NCBI GenBank assembly: GCA_030141605.1
Contig: JAQGDQ010000032.1
Coordinates: forward strand, 662,065 to 726,064
Direction of reading: 5' to 3'
DNA from: Tubiluchus corallicola
Lineage: Eukaryota; Priapulida; Priapulimorpha; Priapulimorphida; Tubiluchidae
DNA: 64,000 bases
Made by a program: the position numbers and the translations under genes. The notes beneath the pieces are model-generated. The model saw nothing but the letters and a program-made list of their open reading frames with translations, searched no databases and was not told the DNA's origin. This document shows positions 46,359-59,334 of the stretch, one piece after another; position 1 is the first letter of the stretch; every line of letters starts with the position of its first letter.

Positions 46359-47378
46359 CTGTGAGCAAAACTCATTTGTTATCCAAGATAATCAGTCAGT
46401 CTGGCACATCAGCCATGATACGTTACCGCTTTGCATTTTTGTCAAGCGAAAAAGGTCTTAAATTAGCGCAGTGTTGCCTTTTTGTAAAGAAGAGATAATC
46501 GATAAAATTCGCGCGGTTGAAAATTGGCGAGAGTGATAGATGTAGATCGTATTGTTAGGAGATTACTAAAAAATAACAGTCAGGGAAATGCATTGGTCCG
46601 TTTGCGTAGCTCTGATGCGTCAATGTTTTGAAGGATTGGTAACTATTATTTGTGAGAACTAACAGTAACAAGGCTTCTCAATTTCATGGGTTCACAAGAT
46701 TCTGCAGATCCTCCTACACCCTTTGGGGAATGAAACTACCTACACTCGAAAAGGCCCCTTTGTAGACATTCTTAACTGTTTCTTTCAGAAAAAATCATTG
46801 TAAATTGGTTTGGATAAGTAAGAAATAATTTCACAAAGAAATGGATAATGGTTTGTCCTAAAAGCTTTCTTGCTTATAAACTTCCAGCAGAGTGATCAGG
46901 GAGCTTTAGAAAATGGCCTAATCACGCTGGAAGCTCAACATGCGCAATACATTCTGACACTAAATCCAATTACTGATATAATTATCTTGTAAAGCCGCTA
47001 CACTTTGGAATGTTTTCTCAAAGTTAAATCCAAAAAAATGGCCGCAAATAGGCATACTACAGCGAAAATCTGGAAACCCATTTCTGTAATACCAGCTTGT
47101 TTGAATTATGAATGAACATTCTGAGAATTTAATGGTGTTGCTAGCTGCTAAATTATATTGCCGTTTCCAAATATTATTATTTTAAACTGCTTACACAACC
47201 TCAAGAAATTACCAGCGTCCCGTATTACCTTATCAAAAACAAACAATCAAATGATTGAGAAAATTAAGTTAACAAATGAACAAAAGAACGAATACTTGCA
47301 TAAATTCATGAATTAGCAAAAGATAAAAGAATAAATTATATGTACAGGTAAATCAGAAACAATAGGGTAGAAACTTAC

Positions 47379-47567
47379 CTAAGCCGCCTTCAAGTTGCAA
47401 TTCGAGAATTTTTACAAATATTTTCTTATCAAAAGATACTCGTATCAACCATTTACAATGTGTGTCTGCTTTGTACTTGTTAGGAAATCCGGGCGATTCA
47501 ATTGTACCGCCTACTCCCGTCCTCAAACCGCCACACGTAGATGATGGCGTTGGACTAGGCAACATAC
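47379..47567 (-). CDS. Neto-like gene: linker and first exon of CUB2
   Basis: Acceptor TTTCATACAG, donor TTAG|GTAAGT. A short linker (MLPSPTPSST) precedes CGGLRTGVGGTIESPGFPN, the classic CUB opening with conserved SPGFP, then CKWLIRV, where the second cysteine of the first disulphide and an aromatic residue are in place. It ends LQLEGGL and continues into the 46358 exon with a split Glu codon. Confidence 0.9.
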
Positions 47568-47629
47568 CTGTATGAAAAATAATTTATATTAGTTTGGCAG
47601 ACAAGTACGGAACCCGTAAGGCGACAGTA

Positions 47630-47800
47630 TACCATTCTCTCGCGAAGCATTGCGTTCCCTCGTAAAGTTTTGAGTTCCCTCGGTTCCTCCCAAACTCGTT
47701 GCGTTCCCACGCAAACGTTTTCCGTTTTCTCGTTTTCTTGAAAAACGATCTTCAGTGGTTGTCAGCTGTCAAATGAAAATGAAAACGAAAACGAAATGTT
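47630..47800. repeat. Degenerate GCGTTCCCTCG repeats and GTTTTC/GAAAAC inverted arms
   Basis: Three or four loose copies of GCGTTCCC(T/A)CG occur at 47640-47715. They are followed by CGTTTTCCGTTTTCTCGTTT (about 47708-47727) and, after about 45 bases, ATGAAAACGAAAACGAAATG (about 47780-47799), which could pair. A further TTGCGTTCCTTCGCAAAA lies inverted at about 48747-48764. Confidence 0.4.
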
Positions 47801-48261
47801 TTGAATCAAATTGAAATGCGCAGGACGTGTACGAATTTTCGTCACAGTTGTCTGGGCTTTGGATTTCAATATGCTGTAAACTGTTTATTTATATTATTAC
47901 AATAATTTGATACACGCACACCTAGGCCTACAAAAAGTGCCGCTTAACATGACACTTATTAGACACTCAGTGTGTGGGCAAAGTTACTCAAACTAATGAA
48001 GCTGTTTCGTTTAGGATACTGAGATGGTACTTTTGGTAGTTCATAATTTCAGAGTCTGAAAGTGGCACATCACTTTCGTTCTTCATTCCTTACTAGATTA
48101 AACTTGCGTTAGCATGCTTGAGCTAACTGTTGGGAAATACATTGACGTGGGCAGGTCTGATTGGGCGAAGAAATCTATGAGTTGCATAGTTGGTTAATTA
48201 AAAACTAAAAAGAAGTATGTTAGAAATGTAAAAAAAACATTTTGTAATCAAATAAAACTAG

Positions 48262-48720
48262 CAAGCAGCAGCAACAGCAGTACCAGCACGCAAGCAGCGG
48301 CAAGCCGGCAATACCAGCAGCCACGGTCGCAGCAGCAGCAGAAGCAGTACAATGAAGCAGCAGTAGCAACGGTAGCAAGCAGCAACAGCACCAGCAAGCA
48401 GCAACAGCAGCAATAGTAGCAAGCAGCGGTAGTAGCAGTAACCGCAGCAACATCACCAGTACCAGCAGTAACAGCAGCTGCAGCAGCATCAACAGCAGCA
48501 CCAGCAAGCAACGAGTAGTAATGGTAGCAACAGAAATTATAGCAAGCAACAACAGCAGGAACACAACCACAACCACCACCACCACCACCAGCAGCACAAC
48601 CAGCACGAACACCGGCAGCAGCAATAGCGGTATCTGGAGAACAGCACCGCCACCATCACCAGCACCACTACCAGCAGCAGCACGAGCATCAGCAGCAGCA
48701 ACAGCTGCTGATGATGGTCA
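48262..48720. repeat. Compound CAG/CAA/CAC trinucleotide repeat, 460 bp
   Basis: Irregular mix of AGC, AAC, ACC and related triplets with interruptions such as GCAAGCAGC. Its open frames encode only Leu/Val, Ala/Cys or Thr/Ser tracts, so none is called. It lies in the Neto-like intron between CUB1 and CUB2. Confidence 0.9.
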
Positions 48721-49160
48721 TGCTGCTGTCGTTTCGGGAGCGTGATACTTTTTGCGAAGGAACGCAATACTTTGCAAGAACTGGCAAAAATGCTTCAAAA
48801 CTTTTTTCTTCTCATATCGTAATGTACGTAAACACGTACAGGCACGAACACATACTTCTTCAAGCGTCAGATTGGAGGCTTCGTAGTTTACCACATAGAA
48901 TCTTTGAAAATTACATTATTACGAAGAATAACTCACGAAATTTGTGAAACTGATTTTATAGGCGTTTTAGCACCTCTTTTTATTGACGTAACACATAAAA
49001 TAAATGATTAAGCTGATGTGCATTAAAACCCTTTTAAACCAAACGATAGTAAAGCGCTAGCAACGTGGAAATACAGCGGGAAATAGGTGTGTCACGTCAG
49101 TACATATTACATGATTCAATGCTCAAAGAATGACATTAAACTAACGTTTTTTCCACTTAC

Positions 49161-49351
49161 TTTCGTCGATAAAATGGTAGGTAGCGTGGAAGCCCTTTAA
49201 TGTCCTCAAGTAGTCCGTTTTGAACCAAACCTCCATCTTGGGATGCATAGATATTAATGGCTGTGGTACAAATGTCCCGCAATAGCGTCCAAACACCTGG
49301 TTAATTCCATGAAAGTCCGTGGTACGAATATCTATGAAATCGTTCTTGCAC
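49161..49351 (-). CDS. Neto-like gene: second exon of CUB1
   Basis: Acceptor TTCAAGCAG (a second AG four bases upstream is possible but less canonical), donor CGAAA|GTAAGTGG. It encodes CKNDFIDIRTTDFHG, then FGRYCGTFVPQPLISM and FKTDYLRTLKGFHATY, which are the C-x-D-I-R, RYCG and KGF-x-A-x-Y elements of the second half of a CUB domain. Phase 2 in and 1 out agree with both neighbours. Confidence 0.9.
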
Positions 49352-51612
49352 CTGCTTGAAAACAAGAATATCAGATAGTTAATCATTCGGTACTTGCAGC
49401 AATGTTGTATATTTTTCAATGTACACCATAAATTGACTTAGAATTCATTTCACATCATATATTACAGATAGAGTATACGAATACAGTACTAGATACACAA
49501 ATACAAATACAAATATAAATGAGGGAAAATAGCACACAACGTTTACAAGAAAAGAAGCTGAATGCCTACATAACGCTAGGTACTAACACGCTTTATAAAT
49601 AACCATTTATGAAATATAAAATCAATATTAAATTTTTTCCTCAAAATTTCTCTCAATACCAAATGAAGGATTTGATAGTAGTTCATCCATGAAGGATTCA
49701 CAAAATAATCTACAAGTTAGCGGTAGGTTATATTTTCCCCGTACGCTATGCCAAGGCTGACAGAACTCATTAAAATCTGGTTATGGAAAGTTCTTTTATG
49801 CCTACTACATAGCTGATTGGCATGGTGTTGCAATAATGCTGCAAAATTTTTACATGTTCATTTTATTTATAGTGTAAAAATTTCCTGCAAGCTTTATTCC
49901 AAGCGACACGTGTAGCACTAAATTGGCAGTTTGTTACTGACCAAACTTCTGCAGCACACGTTAAAGCCGGTAAACAGTATGAATTCATCATATACGTACG
50001 AAGTAGTCATTTCTGACGTACCCTTCCCGACGTACCATGTAACAACTTTAATATACATGTATAAGCCGTTAACTAGGCTTTATCAAAAACGTACAGGTAA
50101 CAGTACTGTACCTCTAGAAATAACATATGTAATGGTTTCAACGCACTATAGAGATTGCTTCGCTACAGTTTGACTAACTTTTGAAGCCAAATTGTAATTC
50201 ATCACTTAGCAGAGGCGGTAAAGTGATGAGTGATGGATGTGGTAAAGTAGTATAGTAGATTAAATTCGTTTGGCTGCTTGAAGTAACCTATCAGTAATAC
50301 ATTGCTGATTTTGCCTTTGGTGGAGGTGTCAAGAAGTGATTTATCCCCGTTCACGGAAGAAAACGAAAGGAATGTATAAAAATCGGGATAACCGTGAGAA
50401 ATGAACATTTAATTTCTACTAAAGAATACTTATTTTAGCAAGTGGTAAAATCGTCCCCATTCGCGGCTAATAATCGACGAGGTACAGTTGCAGGAGTTTT
50501 TTTAAAATTAATTTGTGTCATAACGTATTTTTTCCAGAACTTTTTCTATCTTCAATTTATAAGAATAAAAAGTAGTAATGTTATAAGTGTCGTTTTGTTA
50601 TTGAGTGTATGTCAACCGCCCAGGCGTTGCGGACCGTATTGTGTGGAATTTCTAGAATCATCCAGAATCCAGACTGTTGTGTAGAATTTCTAGACACATT
50701 CTGTTATTGTATAAAAAGAATGCCTGTAGGTAGGCCCATAATTAGACCAGTGAAGATTGATAAGCTGGCACCTGTAAGGTGTTGTACTTTTGATTTTTTC
50801 ATATGCATGCGTTTTATAACCCTTTATAAAACGTTTATAAGCATTTTATGTACTGTGTTTAATATTAGTGCACTGTTATAACTATGTTAATTACTGCTTG
50901 TCGTGTGCTCTTTTATTTTTATCTGTGTTATCAGCGACCTTAGTGTTCTGTGCAGAAACTATTTTGTTTTTTAAAGTAGTTTTTATAATAGAATTATTTT
51001 AATAATAATTGCTTTGTTAGTAATTAATTAGTAACCAGTTTTGTTGGTCTCATCTCTAAAAGGGATTTAAATTATTTTGTCCTTGTCCTTGTGGTTTAAC
51101 ACGCAACAGTAAGAATTACGAAAACTGATTAAATAAGGATAAAGTATTAATAAACTTATTAATTAATAAATTTAGTAATAATTATTCATAAACTTACAAT
51201 TCGTCATTTAGAAGATGTAAAGTTTAAAGATTTTAAACAGGAATCAGCCCACCTTTTCATTCTCCTTCACAATATTCAAGGCAAAATCTGAGCCCCTCTG
51301 TTGAATGCCATTCTTACTTTATTTTTATACTTTTGCTATGAATTTTAACCATTTCGCCGCATTTTAATGTATGACCTGTGTTTTATGGTGTATGATGTGC
51401 AATGTTGTCAAGAATTTGTCTAGTTTTTTCATCATCATTATGTGTGCTTGTGATAACTTTTGTGTTTAGGGGGATTTTCATTTCTTGACACCCTATTCGC
51501 CCTATAGGACCTACACGTTATATGAGGTTAATACATTTGAAAAGCGCAAAACAATTTTTTTACAATGTACTTTTATTTGAAACGTGCAAAAAATACCAAC
51601 GTCATCGCTTAC

Positions 51613-51796
51613 CCTGCCCTGGAAGGTGGCTCCATTTGAAAGGTATGAAATATTAACTGTATTGCTTCATTTTCGGTACCTCGGAACCTGTACAAACAGT
51701 TGGCATGGTTGGGATACGTTGAATTAGGCCAGCCCGGTGAAGAGAAGTTTCCAGTTTTTGTTTTTGAGCTGTGGTATTCAAACACGCAATTTGAAC
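51613..51796 (-). CDS. Neto-like gene: first exon of CUB1 (5'-most exon found)
   Basis: Acceptor TTGTTTCTCATAG, donor GCAGG|GTAAGCG. It starts in phase 1 and reads NCVFEYHSS, then TGNFSSPGWPN and CLYRFRG, a CUB opening (conserved FSSPGWPN-YP, then C-Y-F). It is open upstream in frame to a Met at 51863, but that extension runs through the acceptor's pyrimidine tract, so I treat it as intron. The signal-peptide exon must splice to it in phase 1 and was not located. Confidence 0.87.
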
Positions 51797-52939
51797 CTAT
51801 GAGAAACAAAAAATTAAAGTTTTGGGATTTCAAACCTGCACGTAATGCTGTCGGCCTATCCAAATTGATCTGACAGCGAGAAGAAATACGACAATTTCAC
51901 CAAAATTGGCTATATTTGGTGAAATTCAAGAAGCGACATTTGGTGAGACACAAACGACAAAAGTTGACTTTTTCCAGTGTTTCTTTTCGGCAAACAATGA
52001 GTTGATCTCCAAAACGCGCATAATATCAGTAAGAAGCTTGCGCGTTATATGAACGTATATATTTTATATACGTCATAGGTTAAGAGAAAGTATTTGAAAG
52101 TATATATTACGATTCGAATGCGTATATTAACCGCCAGTTTTCAGTTTTTACAGAAATCAAAATGGTGGAGATGGAAGAGGTGGTAAAACATGTTCAAGCA
52201 TGCTTAGAACCTCTCTTGAACTACAGATTTTTGTCACTACCTGGGTAACGGCATTTTGAAAGTCATAGATAAGTAGTTATATCATATCAAAAGCGTTTTG
52301 TGTTTTTTTTTCAATTAGACCAGTTATCATTACGCCACTTGCATTTTATTTTTACTTCATTTTCAATGGGCATCACAAAACAGATGTACCAAGCAGACTG
52401 TGGTGATTTGACAAACACAGGATTTAAGTTTTATGAAATCGAAAACAAGCTGTACTTTTGCCATTAGTTTAGACGGCTTAGTGCTTTGGTTTCTAGTCGA
52501 AATTTACAGCAGATTTTTCAATTTTTGACGGAATTTTTTTCAATAAATAATTTATTTTGTAGTTTGAAGAATGAAACACTAAGTTGTCATATATGCTTTT
52601 ACCTGACAACAGGGTAGCTGATTATACTATAAAAGGTGTAATAATGGCTTCTTTGATGGGAAGAAAGAGCAGTTGCTTGTCGATAACGTCTAGCCAACTC
52701 ACACGTTGCGAGTCATCGATAAATTGCACCCACGTTAAGCAGAAACCGACCTAAGCAGCTAAGCCATAGAAACCAACGAGCATAAATCTGTTTTTATTGC
52801 CGAGAAATCATGATTAGTGTCGATAAACGTATTGAGTCCTGCAAACGCCGTAAAATCAAGTCAATTCAGCCAACCACAAACAAATCACAGCGGGCACCAG
52901 GGATTCTACGCCTGGATTGCGCAAGAAGACATTCTGAAG

Positions 52940-53160
52940 GACAAGCGAGGCTTCAGTTTTTATAAAATAAGGATGACAAAATGACTTAATTAAAGGACAA
53001 GAAAAGGCCTAGTTAAAGCAAGTCTCAGAAAATTTTCGCCAAAGAATTATAACGGTTAGAGGCAATCTTAAGCATTTATCATACTCACGTTAAAAGAATT
53101 TCCTGTTTGTTTTCATTTTAAATACCCAGCGAGACTGTCACGGCGACGTCATATTAGATG
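52940..53160 (-). repeat. Dispersed repeat family 2, inverted partial copy
   Basis: On the minus strand: GACGTCGCCGTGACAG, ATTTAAAATGAAAACAAACA, ATTCTTTTAACGTGAGTATG and CCTTTTCTTGTCCTTTAA, matching 38620-38790 block by block. The CpG-rich stretch just beyond (53160-53340) may belong to the same element. Confidence 0.55.
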
Positions 53161-54340
53161 GCGTCACAGAACCACAACACAAATCTTTATAGTACACGTG
53201 CTCAGAACTCACTGCAACTGTATTCGAGTGATGTCATGCCACTTGATCAGTCACATGCTGGCTTTCAATTGACGTCTATCGCTCCGCCCCCGCTGCAACG
53301 TAAGCACGCTCAGCGGCGTTCGGGACAACAACTGTCTCAGCTAAACTAAACTAAACTAAACAACATGACAGTTACAACTAATGTCTAATCAGCAGATAAA
53401 CTGATTGCTCTTTTTTATAAACACAAATTTGCAGAGCAGCAGCTATTTTAACACGAAATTAACACTTCAAGTAGCCAAAAAATGACTTTCAATTTAAACA
53501 GAATGTAGAGACGAAGTTTCAAAGCACTACAAAATACAGAGACATAAATATAATAAATTAATTAAGCCAGTTAGCCTTGCTTTACAATAAATGAGCAACA
53601 AAAATATTAAGTCTTTCTTGCTTTTAAACATACGAACATCAAGCCTGCGATGTATTTTTCTATATTAATTAATCATGTGCTCGTCTGCAAGATTTATTAA
53701 GTTTTTGGATTTTTCCGTTTGTCAGGCTACGGAAATGGACGACCCTTATATTGAATGCCTGAGTCACATAACTCCCATTGGTATATTTTAATCTTGATTA
53801 TAACCAGAAAAAATAGCATAAAATTAGCTAATATTATATTGATATATATAATATAAGTTTTGACCACATTTGAATTAATTTTGACTGTGAAGATCCCGTT
53901 GAGGTTTATAAAAACTGGCCAGAAAAGACCACATTTTGTTTTGTCCTTATTTAAAGTTAATCAAATAGTTGTTTTTTTCTAACTGGCAAAGCCATAAATT
54001 AAACTAAACTGTGTATTTTCTTGATTGCAAAATGGTTTAATCAGCAACTCATAGACGTAAGCGTTGTGCATTTCTTCCTATAAACGAAACTGGACTATAT
54101 ATTTCCACCAATTCACTTGCAATTTCAATTGACAATAATAAAATCTAGAACCAGGCTAATATTTCTCCCGCTGACTAATGAAAAGTTGGGCATTTTTTAT
54201 AACAGTGTTAGACAGAGCTATAGCTATATGTCCCGAATGTACCTGCTACAGGGGTGTGTGAAATAACTTGCACGCTGATTGGGCAGTCAACGAAAATGAT
54301 TGACATTGTGTTAGACGTCAATTGGCGGACTAAATGAAAC

Positions 54341-54406
54341 ATGTCTGCGCCAACGTTTACTGCAGCGGTTGAAATGTTTTACAAAAACTGGAGTAAATGC
54401 GAAAAC
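54341..54406 (+). CDS. Candidate first coding exon of an unidentified gene
   Basis: ATG in a good context (AAACATG) encodes MSAPTFTAAVEMFYKNWSKC and two more residues before GAAAAC|GTGAGT, a consensus donor in phase 0. About 15-75 bases upstream are two ATTGG (inverted CCAAT) elements, as in many TATA-less promoters. The FY-x-NW-x-K pattern vaguely recalls the start of the FACT subunit SPT16, but 22 residues are too few to claim it. No downstream exon was found in the window. Confidence 0.3.
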
Positions 54407-55299
54407 GTGAGTACTTTATTCGCTTAAGATTATACTTAGGTGATATAGTTTTTTATTGCAAATTTTCTGAGGCTTACTTTTGTTGATCATCTTCTCGTCC
54501 TTAATGCTTTATTGACGTGCTGAAATAATTCGCAGCCCAAACTAGTAGCTAAATATTTGCATCAGCCTCCAAACGATTAGATTCCATATAGAGATTTAAC
54601 AATTATTTTCATACAGAGGAATTGCAAATATAATATGCCGGGTTAGGTTTACACAATTACCTACTTCCACTGTTTCAGTGCTTACAGAGTCATTTCAACG
54701 TTTGCTAATTCAATAAGCACGGCTGCAATGTTCGCAGAATAATGTTTTTAACTTGGTTTGCAGAGCCAGCTAATCTACTGGAGGTGCTAATAGGCCAAAA
54801 GATTTCTCTTCGCCGAACTTTAGAATTCGCAATATGATTAGGCTGACGCAGTTAGAAAGAGTTATCACCAATCTTTTTAGATTAGGTTGCAAACACGTCT
54901 TTCTACAGACAGGAAATTATTACAAACATTTAGTAAAAGTAGTGAAACCTAAAAATGTATTTAAATGGTCACATCGGTGTAGTTATTGGCTCTTTTAGAG
55001 ATGTAGTCATTTAGTGACTGCAAGTATTTGAAGAAGAAACGATGCGAACGCACACAAATTTTACGAAAAATTCGGCAAGTTAGCGCGAATGCTTTGTAAG
55101 CTTAAGCAATCACAATTAATAAATTGAACAAAATGATTCTAGATATATGATAAAAATGGTTAAAGAATAACCAGCCACACGTTAACCAATCACTGAAAAT
55201 CATACTCGGTTTAAAACGTGAGTTTTAGAAGACAAAAAACACCCTTCATAATTATATCTAAAAAGCGTTTTGAAACTAGCAATTTGTCTTGAAATTCTG

Positions 55300-55670
55300 T
55301 GTCACTTACTTTGCTATGTTGCGTGCAGAGGTTGTGTTAACATAAACTCCAGCCATGACCTGTTAAGCGCAGCTATTTTAAAGGTAAGTCATTTGAAACA
55401 AGATAACATTGCTTGAAGTTTGAAAAAATAATCAGAGTATTCGTAACTCTTCGCTAAGTAAGCGAAAGTATCAGTTACTTTATATAATATCAATAATATT
55501 ATTTTGGTGAGCCAGTGGTGCACACTAGAATGGTGGTACACTAACGTTTCACTAGTTGGCGTGAAAATTTTAAATTATTAAAAATTTTCTTTTCCAATTA
55601 CATGTCTTTCAAACAGGCAAGATATGCTAAGTAATATAACTATTTACAGAAAGCTTTTTGGCACATACTT
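55300..55670 (+). repeat. Dispersed repeat family 2, copy 2
   Basis: Matches 38150-38600 in order: GTAAGTCATTTGAAACAAG, AAAAATAATCAGAGTATTCG, GAGCCAGTGGTGCAC, TGCTAAGTAATATAACTATT, AAAGCTTTTTGGCACAT. A GCGTGACGTCGCCACTG at 56275 may be a later part of the same unit. Confidence 0.6.
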
Positions 55671-57100
55671 AAAATTCCCTTTTCTTCCCTTTTAAAATGG
55701 TTTACTATGTTGCCTGGAAAAATCGTTAGGTAAGGGAAAAATTGGGGCGGGGGTCGATACCTTTATGCATAATTCAATTTGAGCTACGATATATCAAGAG
55801 AGCTTATGCCGTTGTCGCATTACAAAAAATTATAAAATTCTAGAATGTCAAATTTACTAATAATTTAGATCGACCTGAAATTCTGTATGCATTATGTATA
55901 ATTTTTTCAACGAAGACCGTAATTTTTTAGAAGAAAAAGGGTACTTCGCAACTGCGTTGCGAAATTCTGATCTCACAAAGTCGGGAAGTAATTTTTTAAA
56001 CAAATAGGCAAAAATACTTGTTATCTCAATCTTGTTAGCTGGTTTTAAGTTTTGCGTCATCTGTACCACTGAGCATATAATCTTTGGATTCTCGCTATCC
56101 TTAGCATTAAAGGGGAAAAGAAGCACACGGTAAAGTAAGGCTTAAATTAATTTCCAGGCAAACCAGTTTAAAATCGCTTATCTTTTAACGCAGTGCAAAA
56201 CTTTGTTTTACCAGGAGAAGCAGTTGATTTTGGCTGCAAAAGCAGCCTGTTCGCGCCATTTTGGTTTTCAACTGGCGTGACGTCGCCACTGTTAGACGCG
56301 TTGTGAGCACACAACAACTTCGTTACAAAATAAACAGCGGCTAGTATATTTGCAATTATGCTATAATAAGTGTTCCCTCTCAGTAATTATTTTTCAGCAA
56401 ATTGTTAACTTTTACCTGCTATTTTTAGTTTAACTGCGGCGGCGCAACTTGACCTAGTTTTCTCATACTATGCAGGTAGAACCTGTGCGCACCTTTGTTG
56501 ACCACAATCATTCAGCTTGTGGTTTGATCGAGTGCAGCTGTAAGCTCCCCCAATGCCCTGATGTTTGAGACTTTTTGCATTCCAACATTTTTATTTGTCT
56601 ATTATTTTTAATATCAAATCTGGTAATCGAAATGCATTTCAGTTAAAGCTTTCAGCTCTTTAAAAGAGTTCTCCTTACGTTTTTAGACACTTAGGAAGAC
56701 CTTTCTCCCATTTTTTTCGAATGTGCAAATAGTGCCGGAGGAAGAAAGGTTACTTTAGACAAGTCAAAATATTGCGCATAATGTGTCTAAAATTTGGTTG
56801 TCCTTTGGTTTTATGTATTTATCAAGGCTTGCAATATCGCCAATTACTTTTTTATCTTCATACGTTCCTAGTTTTAGTGGCTCTGTATAGTGCACTGTCT
56901 ATTTTATTGTATGTATTATGACGGTTTTTAAAAGCAAATAAATAATCTTATCACCACTTTTACTACTACATAATGGCTTATCTAATATTTTATATTGTGA
57001 GGGCCATGCAGTTTAAACGCCAATATTAGTCTGTTACAACCGTCTGCGCGCAAGAAATTTGTCTTACTAGGATTTTCCCATAGCAAAATTTTCCTTCATT

Positions 57101-57350
<250 letters not shown>

Positions 57351-59334
57351 CCGTAAACATATTTTGCTTAATAACTCGTTACCCTGCAAGCTAGGCTTGC
57401 AGTTTTGTCATTTTTTACATGTATTTAGCATTGTATGGTAGATGTGCTTCTGGGGGTTTCCGTTAACGTGAGATTCCGTAAGGGCCCGAGACAGGAGCCA
57501 AAGCCAGAAAAGAGGTCATGTCAATAACACCTTAAGCATACCAGCTAGAATCATGAAACTTGCAGGTTAGATACCTGAGATATGTTCAGAGAGTGGTCTA
57601 GGAAAGATGACCGCTGGGTCACGGCGAGAGGAGTCAAAATGTGAACAATAGAGCAAATCACTTGGTTATTCAGCTCCTCTTACAGTTTAGGACTATGAGT
57701 CAATGTTTTTGCATGTATATGTAGCCAAGTAGGCGTAGATGTGCACTAAGTAGTAAGTGTTAATACTGTGTTTCGTCAATAACTGGAAAAGTAAACATGC
57801 TGAAACTTGCAAGGTACCTGGTACCTGGAGACGAGCTCAAATAACAGAATACTGAAAGATGACACTGACTGAAAGGATAGTACATATACATATCGTTAGG
57901 CTCTATCCTTAGGTTGCTAGAAAGTTAACAGCTACTGACTTAATTGGTCGTTGCGCCTACCCAAATTATTACTAATTGAATTTTACACTATTTGACACGT
58001 CTCATCTAAAACGTAATTTCACGTGATGCTTTAGCTTATTGACGAAATTCCGACTAATTTCTAAAAAATAAACATCGCATATATATTTTTGCGCATTACC
58101 TTACTGGTTTTAATGTTGCCTCTTTTGCACCTTCGCAAATGCAGGCCACGGTGTTACATATTGTGACGGCACAAAATCAAGAATTGGACACGATACAAAA
58201 GTCCAAAGACAGACATGCATGATGAAAATAAATTAAATAAGTAAATAAATAAACGGATCTAAATTTCAAAGTGATTCGACAAAAGTTTTAAATTCGCCAT
58301 GAAGTTCAAGTTGAAGTCAACGTTAAGTAAGCATAAAGTACTCTAATAATATAAGCAACCATCTTACAATTTCAATTTAGACATACGTGTATCCACATTA
58401 AGATACTATAGGAAAGCTCCATCCACGTCTAAACGTTTATTTTTGTGGGAATTGCCAAAATTGCAGTGTAAAAATGATGGCTGCTTTATCACAAGTAAGA
58501 AAATTCTCAAAGCTTCACTACCCTTTAAAATGGTTTTGAAGACAATGGAGCCAAACGCAGGCATTCTTCTCAATATTTCTGAGGCTTTTAATTAACAATT
58601 TACGCTCAATTTATGACAAGAATCTTAACGCGTATTGTAAGCAGGATGATGAATCCGATAAGAAAAACTATTTGCAGAGAAACGTAATTAAGGAACGCGG
58701 TGATACAATCGATTTCCATGGGTTGGCGAAAAAAAAACTATAAATCCGCTATGTACATTGCACGTAGTGGAATAATTTAGCCGTCCTTGTTTATCTGCCT
58801 AGCTAGTACTAGATAATAACCTGGAAAGATTTGCTGGGCCAGGAGTATAAAAAGCAGTGCAGAAATCGATTTTTTCTAATACATGTAATAAATAAATAAA
58901 TAAACAGGATGTGGAACGATGTCGATGTATGAATAACACTGCATTTTTTCTTATATCTTGGACATCCCAGTACGTGAATTATGGTGAAGGAAGTTAATCA
59001 TCGCTAGGCTTGGTTAGTAAAGAGTGACATCTCTATCAGTTCAATGTCTCATCAATGAAGATCATCCCTGGTGTGGTACATTCTAGTTCCACAGCAGTTA
59101 CCTGCATTAATTAGGTCTGGGTACTATAACGTTGTACAAGATTATAACGTTTACTTATAATAGTCAAACAAATCATTCTTGGAGCAAAGATTATTTTGTC
59201 AGTCTCTACTAATAAAGTCAAGCAGGAACTGTTTTCTTGGGGTGCCGCCAAAGCCACTTCATTCAGCCGCGCAGTTAATCTTTTTTGAACTAAAATGATC
59301 CTGTTGCTGAGTGGACCATTTTGATCGAAAAAGA

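Larger units (their letters stand above)
44826..51612 (-). other. Neto-like gene introns between CUB exons
   Basis: Introns at 44826-46207, 46359-47378, 47568-49160 and 49352-51612. Besides the CAG-type compound microsatellite (48262-48720) and the hairpin-like sequence near 47640-47800, nothing gene-like is supported. The open frame at 45562-45798 is excluded because the exons on each side join directly in phase. Confidence 0.6.
28935..51796 (-). other. Neto-like CUB/CUB/LDLa receptor gene (span of the seven visible coding exons)
   Basis: Seven minus-strand exons join without any phase conflict to 453 residues: CUB1 (about 4-123), CUB2 (137-262), an LDL-receptor class A module (265-315), one membrane segment (about 318-341) and a basic Ser/Arg-rich tail ending PTPTQV. 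This is the architecture of Neto proteins (vertebrate NETO1/2, insect Neto, nematode SOL-2), auxiliary subunits of ionotropic glutamate receptors. The upstream exon with the signal peptide was not found and must lie above 51796 or outside the window. The 31432-44754 intron hosts a whole opposite-strand gene. LEV-10-type proteins are an alternative but have more CUB domains. Confidence 0.8.

Noticed and set aside
48220-48767. Leu/Val-, Ala/Cys- and Thr-rich open frames on both strands
   Set aside because: Artefacts of the CAG/CAA/CAC compound repeat in a Neto-like intron.
51797-51863. In-frame upstream extension of the CUB1 exon to a Met
   Set aside because: It runs through the pyrimidine tract of a good acceptor and gives no normal signal peptide.
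53158-53349. 63-codon plus-strand frame in a GC-richer patch
   Set aside because: No recognisable domain or splice partner, and it borders an inverted copy of repeat family 2, which may explain its composition.
55311-55375. Possible minus-strand exon ending in AAA|GTAAGT (MAGVYVNTTSARNIA)
   Set aside because: Phase 2, not hydrophobic, and located inside dispersed repeat family 2.
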